From Candidatus Omnitrophota bacterium (GTDB lineage Bacteria > Omnitrophota > Gorgyraeia > Gygaellales > Profunditerraquicolaceae), in assembly GCA_026387315.1 (NCBI GenBank), contig JAPLLY010000008.1, forward strand, positions 1 through 50,068: a stretch of DNA of 50,068 bases, read 5' to 3'. Of this stretch, positions 7,817 to 14,015 are shown piece by piece. A model generated the notes under the pieces. It worked only from the letters and a program-made list of their open reading frames with translations, made no database searches and was not told where the DNA came from. The position numbers and the translations under genes are program-made. The stretch's first letter is position 1. Every line of letters begins with the position of its first letter.

Positions 7817-7884
7817 AGGTCACAAAAAACGTGACAGTCACCTTTCCAAATATAATGTAGAGGCGCAAAATTTTGCGTCTCTAC
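7817..7884. repeat. Two palindromic intergenic repeats
   Basis: A 28-base near-perfect palindrome at 7857-7884 has arms GTAGAGGCGCAAAA and TTTTGCGTCTCTAC, with one G/A difference that would be a G-U pair. Next to it, 7817-7843 holds AAGGTCAC followed by GTGACAGTCACCTT, which can also fold back. Both resemble common REP-type intergenic repeats. They separate two pilin genes and could stabilise or partially terminate the transcript. Confidence 0.65.
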
Positions 7885-7889
7885 TTATG

Positions 7890-8198
7890 CTAATGGGCAG
7901 GGGGAGCCTTTTGACTATAAGTAGAAGTTGAATCTTCGTTTCCGGTTAACCTTCTCCCGCCGCCCTTAAACTCTTTTGATTCCATTGTTGAGTCTAAAGA
8001 AAACGAGGTATTACTGTCTACCGCGTCTTCTCCCGCTGACTGCTTATCAGATATGATATAATCTGTCAGGTCTTTTACTTTGCCCTGCACGCCCCGCCGG
8101 ATATAAGCTTCCATACCAATAAACGCCAGCCCCACCACGCCAATAATTAGCGCTAAATCAGCTAAATTCTGCCCTCTGCGAAAAAATGCCCCTCTCAC
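7890..8198 (-). CDS. Pilin-like protein with Asp at +5
   Basis: A 102-residue protein with leader MRGAFFRRG, then QNLADLALIIG and a hydrophobic helix, then YIRRGVQGKVKDLTDYI, which matches the RG.QGK block of the neighbouring pilins. Position +5 is Asp where the others have Glu. Its ATG overlaps the end of the preceding gene by four bases. It ends in a polar, Ser-rich tail. Confidence 0.75.
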   Translation of the reverse strand: MRGAFFRRGQNLADLALIIGVVGLAFIGMEAYIRRGVQGKVKDLTDYIISDKQSAGEDAVDSNTSFSLDSTMESKEFKGGGRRLTGNEDSTSTYSQKAPPAH

Positions 8199-8791
8199 AA
8201 ATCGCCCAAAGTTTCATCTGTATACTTATGAGTTACGACTGTGCCATTTTCGTTACTATCACTCCCGCTGCTAGTCTGATCAGAAGTCCGTATAGGCCAA
8301 TCTGCCGCTAATTGATTAGCCTGTGTATATAAATCGTTCAGCGCGTTATACGCATTATTTATCTCAGTAGTTTTCTCATTCAAACCAGGAATTGGGGGTA
8401 CCCACTCGAAGTGGCCATTCCTAACAGCCCCGGCCCCTGTCGTGCCTTCGATAACCGCTTTCACTTCCCAAGTTTTTTTAAGCCCGTATATTAGTTTCAC
8501 CATCCCCTGGATTTCATCCATCTTTGCTTCCAGCGCCAAGTTTGGCTCATTCATATTACCATGCTTAACTTTAGTCCAACTTTCGGCTCCAGCTGTAGAA
8601 ACTAACGTTTTGCTCTCGCTGTTGTTTATATTTGTAATGCCTGGCGCGTATTGCCCTTCGCTTAACTGATCAGCCTGAGAGCGCAAATTCCCCTGAAGGC
8701 CGCGGCTGACATAGACGATCATCGCGATAATTCCGGCAGCCGTTACCCCAATTAACAAAATATACTCCAGGGTCGATTGCCCTCGCCTCAT
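8195..8791 (-). CDS. Long pilin (198 aa)
   Basis: It begins MRRGQSTLEYILLIG, with a prepilin site after Gly4 and Glu at +5, then a helix and YVSRGLQGNLRSQADQL, the same juxtamembrane block as the tandem pilins. The C-terminal 130 residues form an extra domain absent from its neighbours, including LALEAKMDEIQGMVKLIYG and a predicted helix around residues 140-165. It could be an adhesive or tip pilin; that is inference. Confidence 0.78.
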   Translation of the reverse strand: MRRGQSTLEYILLIGVTAAGIIAMIVYVSRGLQGNLRSQADQLSEGQYAPGITNINNSESKTLVSTAGAESWTKVKHGNMNEPNLALEAKMDEIQGMVKLIYGLKKTWEVKAVIEGTTGAGAVRNGHFEWVPPIPGLNEKTTEINNAYNALNDLYTQANQLAADWPIRTSDQTSSGSDSNENGTVVTHKYTDETLGDL

Positions 8792-8801
8792 TCTTTAAAC
8801 C

Positions 8802-9107
8802 TTACCATGTGTGTACTGTCTCACTTCCAGTCTTTGTCCGCGTATTGTCAGCAGCTGAATCGATTGAGATTACTGACCCGCCGCCGGCTGTCGTATTTTC
8901 GGTTTGATTCAAATGAGTAACTGTGGAGTAATTTGATGAGGTATTTCTCGCGTCATACTGCTCTCCAATCTGATCAGCCGACTCGCGCAATTTACCCTCG
9001 GTTCCTCTTTTCATATACACACCCATAGCAATTAACGCGGCTATAACAAAACCAATTAAAATAACATATTCAAGAGTACTCTGCGCTTTTGTCCTTAGAT
9101 ACAACAT
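8802..9107 (-). CDS. Tandem pilin, type A copy 1
   Basis: A 101-residue pilin starting MLYLRTKAQSTLEYVILIG. The prepilin site is after Ala8, and Glu is at +5. The hydrophobic helix is followed by VYMKRGTEGKLRESADQIGE, then a variable middle (about residues 52-85), then TKTGSETVHTW. The first 51 codons plus the leader are almost identical in DNA to the two other type A copies. TAGGAGGTAA precedes the ATG. Confidence 0.85.
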   Translation of the reverse strand: MLYLRTKAQSTLEYVILIGFVIAALIAMGVYMKRGTEGKLRESADQIGEQYDARNTSSNYSTVTHLNQTENTTAGGGSVISIDSAADNTRTKTGSETVHTW

Positions 9108-9116
9108 ATTTACCTC

Positions 9117-9440
9117 CTACTCTGGCACTGCTGTTGTCTTCTGGTTGCCTGTTCTACGCGTAGTCTCTACTACAGTTCCCCTAACCACTCCTCCGCCTGC
9201 GGTGGTATTAGTAGTCCCCGCAGACGTTCTCACTGTATCCATTTCGCTTAAAGAATAATACGGTTCATATTGCTTAAGTATAGTTGTATTAGCATCCGGC
9301 TGGTAATCTACAACACCCCTAATCTTAGCCTGAATTCCGCGTTTAACATAAACCTGCATTGCTACTGCCGCGGCGATAACTAACCCGATAACAATCGCGT
9401 ATTCAGCCGTGCTCTGGCCTGTTTTTTTTAGCCTTAACAT
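9117..9440 (-). CDS. Tandem pilin, type B copy 1
   Basis: A 107-residue pilin starting MLRLKKTGQSTAEYAIVIG. The cleavage site is after Gly8, and Glu is at +5. The helix is followed by VYVKRGIQAKIRG, a variable middle and a tail with TRRTGNQKTT. GGAGG precedes the ATG. The segment 9391-9504, covering the start of the gene and the upstream spacer, is identical over 114 bases to the corresponding segment of type B copy 2. Confidence 0.85.
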   Translation of the reverse strand: MLRLKKTGQSTAEYAIVIGLVIAAAVAMQVYVKRGIQAKIRGVVDYQPDANTTILKQYEPYYSLSEMDTVRTSAGTTNTTAGGGVVRGTVVETTRRTGNQKTTAVPE

Positions 9441-9508
9441 TTTCCTACCTCCTTAAGCTTTGCTTACTCCGCGTCTTAACAACTAAATGCTATCGGCGCC
9501 TCCTGTTA

Positions 9509-9814
9509 CTATGGAGTGGGCAACATTTCTACCGTCTCGTTTCCCGTCTTAGTCTGATTATTATAAGTAATATCTGTAACAATATGGCCATCGCCTGTTA
9601 AACTCTCATGCTGAACCGTGCCAGTTGTTGTGACATAAAAATTCGTAGTATTTCTCGCTTCATACTGCTCTCCAATTTGATCAGCCGACTCGCGCAATTT
9701 ACCCTCGGTTCCTCTTTTCATATACACACCCATAGCAATTAACGCGGCTACAACAAAACCAATTAAAATAACATATTCCAGAGTACTCTGCGCTTTTGTC
9801 CTTAGATACAACAT
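9509..9814 (-). CDS. Tandem pilin, type A copy 2
   Basis: A 101-residue pilin with the same constant N-terminal block as the other type A copies; only single-base differences are visible over about 167 bases. It has a different middle (TNFYVTTTGTVQHESLTGDG) and a conserved QTKTGNETV tail. It lies between type B copies, in strict B-A alternation. Confidence 0.85.
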   Translation of the reverse strand: MLYLRTKAQSTLEYVILIGFVVAALIAMGVYMKRGTEGKLRESADQIGEQYEARNTTNFYVTTTGTVQHESLTGDGHIVTDITYNNQTKTGNETVEMLPTP

Positions 9815-9864
9815 ATTTACCTCCTACTCTGCTTAATGGTTAGCACCATGCGCCGCTGGCAGTA

Positions 9865-10209
9865 CTACGGTATCGCTTCAGTTGTCTGCGTGCCCCACCT
9901 CTTGGTAACCTCTCCGTCAGCTGAAATGGTACTAATCACTTCTCCGTCTTCATTAGTCTGAATAGTTTCATTAGCCGTTCTATTTGTATCCATATTGCTT
10001 GAAGCATAATTCGGCTCATATTGATCAGTTACAAACATCGCGCTCTCTTTTCCATCTACACCCATCGGCTTTTTATCCACATAACCTTTAATCTTAGCCT
10101 GAATCCCGCGTTTAACATAAACCTGCATTCCTATCACCGCGGCGAGAACCAAACCAATCACAATCGCGTATTCAGCCGTGCTCTGGCCTGTTTTTTTTAG
10201 CCTTAACAT
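9865..10209 (-). CDS. Tandem pilin, type B copy 2
   Basis: A 114-residue pilin with the type B N-terminus (KTGQSTAEYAIVIG), juxtamembrane VYVKRGIQAKIKG and its own middle region (MGVDGKESAMFVTDQYEPNY). The tail ends TKRWGTQTTEAIP. The motif QYEPNYASS corresponds to QYEPYYSLS in copy 1 and QFEPRYSTS in copy 3, so a short patch inside the variable part is conserved. Confidence 0.85.
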   Translation of the reverse strand: MLRLKKTGQSTAEYAIVIGLVLAAVIGMQVYVKRGIQAKIKGYVDKKPMGVDGKESAMFVTDQYEPNYASSNMDTNRTANETIQTNEDGEVISTISADGEVTKRWGTQTTEAIP

Positions 10210-10277
10210 TTTCCTACCTCCTTAAGCTTTGCTTACTCCGCGTCTTAACAACTAAATGCTATCGGCGCCTCCTATTT

Positions 10278-10583
10278 CTATAGAGTAGGCAACGCTGCTA
10301 CCGTCTCGTTTCCCGTCTTAGTCTGACTATTCCGAGAAATATCTGTAAAAAGCTGGCCGTCGGTCCCTAAAATCTCCTTTTGTTGAAGCTTAGTGTCTAT
10401 GGTATATGCGCCCGTAGTTTTTCCCGCTTCATACTGCTCTCCAATCTGATCAGCCGACTCGCGCAATTTACCCTCGGTTCCTCTTTTCATATACACACCC
10501 ATAGCAATTAACGCGGCTATAACAAAACCAATTAAAATAACATATTCCAGAGTACTCTGCGCTTTTGTCCTTAGATACAACAT
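10278..10583 (-). CDS. Tandem pilin, type A copy 3
   Basis: A 101-residue pilin with the type A constant block (10430-10596 including the upstream ribosome binding site) and the NSQTKTGNETV tail. The middle (TTGAYTIDTKLQQKEILGTD) is unrelated at first sight to copies 1 and 2 apart from scattered positions. Confidence 0.85.
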   Translation of the reverse strand: MLYLRTKAQSTLEYVILIGFVIAALIAMGVYMKRGTEGKLRESADQIGEQYEAGKTTGAYTIDTKLQQKEILGTDGQLFTDISRNSQTKTGNETVAALPTL

Positions 10584-10618
10584 ATTTACCTCCTACCTTA
10601 AAGTAAAATCCCCCGCTT

Positions 10619-10981
10619 CTACGGAGCCAGAATCTCCTGCTGACCTGTCCTTGAACTATTATCTGATCCTACAATATCCCTAACTATGCCTCCGCCCCTG
10701 CTAACTGTTACGTTCTCTGTAGCGTCCCTAGTTGAGACCATCTTAGTTGAGGTCGAATACCGCGGCTCAAATTGCTTTTGATCATTCACTCCATAATTAG
10801 TGTCACTATGTACAATATCCGGAATATCGGCATCAGTAACACCAGTATCACTGGCATCTGCAATCTTACCTTGAATTCCACGTTTAACATAAACCTGCAT
10901 TCCTATTACCGCGGCGATAACCAGGCCAATCACAATCGCGTATTCTGCCGTGCTCTGTCCTTTTCTCGATCGCCTTAACAT
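10619..10981 (-). CDS. Tandem pilin, type B copy 3
   Basis: A 120-residue pilin starting MLRRSRKGQSTAEYAIVIG, the first of the alternating B-A series in transcription order. The leader differs slightly from copies 1 and 2. The variable part includes QFEPRYSTSTKMVS and the tail SSRTGQQEIL. GGAGG lies eight bases before the ATG. A 35-base hairpin repeat precedes it. Confidence 0.85.
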   Translation of the reverse strand: MLRRSRKGQSTAEYAIVIGLVIAAVIGMQVYVKRGIQGKIADASDTGVTDADIPDIVHSDTNYGVNDQKQFEPRYSTSTKMVSTRDATENVTVSRGGGIVRDIVGSDNSSRTGQQEILAP

Positions 10982-11008
10982 TCTTCCTGCCTCCTTATCT
11001 ACCTAGAT

Positions 11009-11043
11009 AACACCGGCGCAATTCCGCTTAGCGCCGGGTGTCT
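11009..11043. repeat. 35-base hairpin repeat, copy 1
   Basis: This sequence is identical to 19718-19752. CACCGGCGC and GCGCCGGGTG pair around an 11-base loop with one bulged base. It overlaps the stop codon of the upstream short pilin and lies before type B copy 3. It is likely a dispersed intergenic RNA hairpin. Confidence 0.8.
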
Positions 11044-11209
11044 AAAAAGTGACATTGGCTGTTTTGTTGGCCATCTTCTCAGTTAAATTAGTATACACAG
11101 TTAATAATTTTGGCTTAAACATTGCCGCCACCGCGATAATCGCCCCGATGATGCACGCCAAAATAATCACATATTCCAACGTACCCTGGCCCTTTCTAAA
11201 CTTTTTCAT
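11042..11209 (-). CDS. Short Flp pilin
   Basis: A 55-residue pilin starting MKKFRKGQGTLEYVIILACI, with cleavage after Gly7 and Glu at +5. The tail is short (LTEKMANKTANVTF). AAAGGAGG lies five bases before the ATG, the best ribosome binding site in the pilin series, suggesting high expression. It is a candidate major pilin. Confidence 0.85.
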   Translation of the reverse strand: MKKFRKGQGTLEYVIILACIIGAIIAVAAMFKPKLLTVYTNLTEKMANKTANVTF

Positions 11210-11227
11210 CTCTTCCTCCTTTTGATA

Positions 11228-11392
11228 CTATTTTTCCGCGCTATAATAATTTAATTCCCCCTGCTCCTGTTTAAGGCGCGCGTTCATTGAACGCAAGATA
11301 TAGGTAGTCATCGCTATTAACGCCGCGCTAACGATAATAATTAACATCGTATACTCTATAAAGCTCTGTCCGTTTTTAATTCCTGGAGCCAT
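11228..11392 (-). CDS. Short Flp-type pilin
   Basis: A 54-residue pilin starting MAPGIKNGQSFIEYTMLII with the prepilin site after Gly8 and Glu at +5. The tail is charged (ARLKQEQGELNYYSAEK). An in-frame upstream ATG at 11407 is possible, but it only adds MERGK. It lies between two other short pilins in the same orientation. Confidence 0.78.
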   Translation of the reverse strand: MAPGIKNGQSFIEYTMLIIIVSAALIAMTTYILRSMNARLKQEQGELNYYSAEK

Positions 11393-11437
11393 TTTTCCCC
11401 GCTCCATTTTAATTCTGGCCGCGATTCACCTATCTTT

Positions 11438-11593
11438 CTACTTAAATATGTACATACTATAAGTGCTTGCCAGATTCGGCTTAAATATCACCCCCGCCGC
11501 GATAATCGCTCCGACGACAACGGCCAAAATAATCACATATTCCAACGCGCTCTGGCCATTTCTAATTCTGGGAGTCATTTTCTTCATTCCCAT
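11438..11593 (-). CDS. Short Flp pilin, first of the pilin block
   Basis: The core TPRIRNGQSALEYVIILAVV shows the prepilin site after Gly and Glu at +5. The mature pilin would be about 39 residues, ending STYSMYIFK. Several in-frame ATGs exist (11608, 11593, 11587, 11578). GAGG sits close before 11593 and nine bases before 11587, so one of those is likely. A consensus promoter lies about 60 bases upstream. Confidence 0.78.
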   Translation of the reverse strand: MGMKKMTPRIRNGQSALEYVIILAVVVGAIIAAGVIFKPNLASTYSMYIFK

Positions 11594-11657
11594 ATTCCTC
11601 TTTGTCATCCCCGCTCTTTAATTTTCACGCTTAATCTTATCTATTCTCACTATACTA

Positions 11658-11686
11658 AATATACCACCGGAAAATAAAACAATCAA
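11658..11686 (-). promoter_or_regulatory. Promoter of the pilin block
   Basis: TTGATT (11681-11686) and TATATT (11658-11663) are spaced by 17 bases on the minus strand, in the gap between the transposase-like gene and the first short pilin. This would give the pilin block its own transcript, separate from the assembly genes upstream. Confidence 0.72.
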
Positions 11687-11699
11687 GGCTAATTATTCG

Positions 11700-13559
11700 C
11701 TATTTGAAAGCGTTTTCAAACCAAAGCCTCTTGCCATTAGCCGCGTTTATCTGCCGCTCATTCAACCGGCAGTTAAGGTATTCTAAATCTTTTAGGAATT
11801 GATAATCCCGGCTAACCATCATTACGGCTTTGACTCTGCTTTGGCTGGCCATAAGCTTTACCGGAAGCTTATAAAAACATTCGCTGGTAGAAGAAAAATC
11901 CTTTTCTGTGTATTCCGTTGGTAAGAAATGCCAACGCAGATAAAGATCCAGCATATTAATATAATTCACGAAAATATCCCCCAATTCCAGGTTCAATCCT
12001 TCCGTGTCTATCTTGAATCTATCCTGGGAAAGGAACTTTTGTTCGCTGCCCGCGTAAGTAAAAAGCTCGATTTTACGGCTAAAATCCTGGAAGGCCTCCT
12101 CAAAATTAGGCCAGCGGCTTAAATAAATACCGGCCAACTCCTCCAGGCCCATTGCCCGTTCACCGCTATTAAGGATAACCAGGCGGATTTTTTCTTCAAG
12201 GTTAGTTTTTACGGCGCAGCCCTTTAAGGTTACGCTCTGATTCAAAGATGCTCGAAATAAATCAATCTCAATTTCTGCCAAATACAAATCCCGGCCTATT
12301 TCCTTAATCTGTTTTAAATAAAAATCCCCGATTTTCTTTACTTTCCGGCTCAAGGTAAATTGCCAGGGCCAAAGCCCAAAAACTAAAACGCGCCTATGCT
12401 CGTGATTTAAAGGTATATTCTCCAACTCTTCTGATTTGTTTCCAAATAAAGTCAAGCTGTCCAGATAGTTATCTTTTGAACCGATATTTAAAAGGAGGTT
12501 AAAAAAATCTTTGGGGAGAATATCATAACCCGCGGGAGAAAATAAAACTAAGGGCTGGCCCTGAAGAAAATATTTATTTAAGTTATTTTTCAGGCCATAA
12601 ACGGTGTTAGAAAAATCGCAGGGAAAACGCTCAGCCGGCCAACTCGAATACAGTTGGCCATCCAAGTGGATAACGCTTCCGTCGATAAAATGGGCCTTTA
12701 CTCCTTTGGCCTCGGTAAAAACATTAGAAATAATTTTAGCGGTATCTAATTCTATGCCGGTAACCTGCTTGATTCGCGCGTAATAGTTACTTAATTTCTC
12801 TTGAGAATACCGCGCGCCGATCAGATCCTCAAGCGTGGAAGAATTATCTTTGCCGAATAAAGACTTAAATATTAACGCTTCCGTAAGATTTAAAGAGTCT
12901 TCGGGCCTGCCCCCGATTGCCCGGCTGGCGGCCGCGTTAATTTCTTTACTGCCTCCAATTAAGCAATCCAATGCTTTAAGGATTATCGCTCCTGAGCAAA
13001 CCCTGTCTTCCGGCAGAATTTCCGGAGCGGCAAACTCAACTTTTGGCAGGAGCGCTTCTTCTTTGTTTGCTTGCTGTTTAGAGTTCTGCTCTGCTTCTGC
13101 CAGCCTGGCCCATTTTTCTCTCTCCACCCTTAACTCCGCTTCTTGCGCCGCTTTTTCTTCTTCAAGCTTACGCGCCTCTTCTAGAACGCGTTTTCCAGCT
13201 TCATCCTCGGCCTTGAGCTTTTGTTTTTCAAGGCTCAGTTTTTCCTCTACCCTAATACGTTCCTCTTCCTGCAATTTTATAGCCCACTCTTCCGCTTCTT
13301 TAACGCGCTTTTCTTCCAAGCTGGGTTCTTCCAAAACAGGCAGATTAAACTTTTTTTTCTTAAGCTTGCGCCGCCTGCCAATAGGCATACTTAAATTGTT
13401 TTCCTTAAAAATAGCATTGATACTGGATTTCGAAACCTTGATCTGAAGCTGCTCAAGAATTAGTGAGGTTAAATAGCGGCAACTTACCACCGGGTTATTC
13501 TGTTTATTCTCAATAATAAAACTTAAGACTTCAGGTTTAAGCTTGTGAATTACTCCCAC
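11700..13559 (-). CDS. HTH / coiled-coil / DDE-transposase-like protein
   Basis: A 619-residue protein starting at GTG 13559, chosen because GGAGG lies four bases upstream; the longer TTG start at 13586 has no such site. Residues 1-65 look like a helix-turn-helix domain resembling transposase N-termini (KPEVLSFIIENKQ, VSKSSINAIFKENNLS). A basic patch follows, then a highly charged coiled coil of roughly 100 residues. The C-terminal 400 residues resemble an IS4-type DDE nuclease: HFIDGSVIHLDGQ could supply the first Asp, and YLSRWPNFEEAFQDFSRKIE resembles the motif around the last Glu. I see no terminal inverted repeats around the gene and no second transposon end on the 3' side, so it may be a domesticated DNA-binding protein. 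It interrupts the Tad locus. Confidence 0.65.
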   Translation of the reverse strand: MGVIHKLKPEVLSFIIENKQNNPVVSCRYLTSLILEQLQIKVSKSSINAIFKENNLSMPIGRRRKLKKKKFNLPVLEEPSLEEKRVKEAEEWAIKLQEEERIRVEEKLSLEKQKLKAEDEAGKRVLEEARKLEEEKAAQEAELRVEREKWARLAEAEQNSKQQANKEEALLPKVEFAAPEILPEDRVCSGAIILKALDCLIGGSKEINAAASRAIGGRPEDSLNLTEALIFKSLFGKDNSSTLEDLIGARYSQEKLSNYYARIKQVTGIELDTAKIISNVFTEAKGVKAHFIDGSVIHLDGQLYSSWPAERFPCDFSNTVYGLKNNLNKYFLQGQPLVLFSPAGYDILPKDFFNLLLNIGSKDNYLDSLTLFGNKSEELENIPLNHEHRRVLVFGLWPWQFTLSRKVKKIGDFYLKQIKEIGRDLYLAEIEIDLFRASLNQSVTLKGCAVKTNLEEKIRLVILNSGERAMGLEELAGIYLSRWPNFEEAFQDFSRKIELFTYAGSEQKFLSQDRFKIDTEGLNLELGDIFVNYINMLDLYLRWHFLPTEYTEKDFSSTSECFYKLPVKLMASQSRVKAVMMVSRDYQFLKDLEYLNCRLNERQINAANGKRLWFENAFK

Positions 13560-13567
13560 AAATCCTC

Positions 13568-13577
13568 CAGATTGGAC
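13568..13577 (-). promoter_or_regulatory. GTCCAATCTG operator-like repeat, downstream copy
   Basis: GTCCAATCTG lies just after the expected transcription start and immediately before the ribosome binding site of the transposase-like gene. A second identical copy lies on the other side of the promoter. The pair could be an operator bound by the gene's own HTH domain. Confidence 0.5.
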
Positions 13578-13589
13578 ATTATACAATTA

Positions 13590-13618
13590 ACTATAACGCT
13601 TATTTATGAATTTGTCAA
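13590..13618 (-). promoter_or_regulatory. Consensus promoter of the transposase-like gene
   Basis: TTGACA (13613-13618) and TATAGT (13590-13595) are spaced by 17 bases on the minus strand, a near-perfect sigma70 promoter directly upstream of the GTG at 13559. Confidence 0.85.
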
Positions 13619-13620
13619 GT

Positions 13621-13630
13621 CAGATTGGAC
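13621..13630 (-). promoter_or_regulatory. GTCCAATCTG operator-like repeat, upstream copy
   Basis: This repeat is identical to 13568-13577, lies 53 bases from it in the same orientation and adjoins the -35 box. GGTTCTATTTTTTAC lies next to it, a word also seen near 2.8 kb and, in part, at 22.8 kb. Confidence 0.5.
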
Positions 13631-13661
13631 GTAAAAAATAGAACCATCCCTTTTTTTAGAG

Positions 13662-14006
13662 TTAATCTGAGAGTTGGAGTTGGTCTTTAGCTTGAGTATT
13701 GGTGAGGTTTAACCTTCCGGCAGGCAACTCAATAACTCTGCTAGAATGCCAATATATACGGCTAATTCTGTTGGGAGAAAACTTAGGGAGGGCTTTAACA
13801 ACCTTATAATCTTTATCCACAAAAAGTATATCTATGGCAAAACGCATAAAAAAAGTATGCACAGAATTGCAGGGGTCCAGGATTATTGCCTGATTAGGTA
13901 AAAAAACTTTTTCCCCTAATAAACCCTTAATTCTTTTAAAAGGAGTGTTGGCGATAAAAACATCTTCAGCCAAAACAGTATTTTTGGTTTGATTAATTAG
14001 GCGCAT
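13662..14006 (-). CDS. DUF192 family protein
   Basis: A 114-residue DUF192 (COG1430) protein: RIKGLLG near the start, then SVHTFFMRFAIDILFVDKDY, which is the family signature, and VIELPAGR near the end. No signal peptide is visible, whereas many family members are exported. DUF192 genes are often found beside pilus or secretion loci, and here it follows the CpaE-CpaF gene by nine bases. The biochemical role of the family is not established. Confidence 0.88.
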   Translation of the reverse strand: MRLINQTKNTVLAEDVFIANTPFKRIKGLLGEKVFLPNQAIILDPCNSVHTFFMRFAIDILFVDKDYKVVKALPKFSPNRISRIYWHSSRVIELPAGRLNLTNTQAKDQLQLSD

Positions 14007-14015
14007 TAATGTTTC

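Noticed and set aside
12835-13446. 203-residue plus-strand ORF opposite the transposase-like gene
   Set aside because: Its Ser-rich sequence is the antisense of the charged coiled coil; promoter and ribosome binding site belong to the minus-strand gene.
11700-13559. Call as an active insertion sequence
   Set aside because: No paired terminal inverted repeats or target duplications are visible; the GTCCAATCTG copies are direct repeats on one side only.
13560-13586. Longer start (TTG) for the transposase-like gene
   Set aside because: It would include the operator-like repeat and the ribosome binding site in the coding region; GTG 13559 has GGAGG at the right distance.
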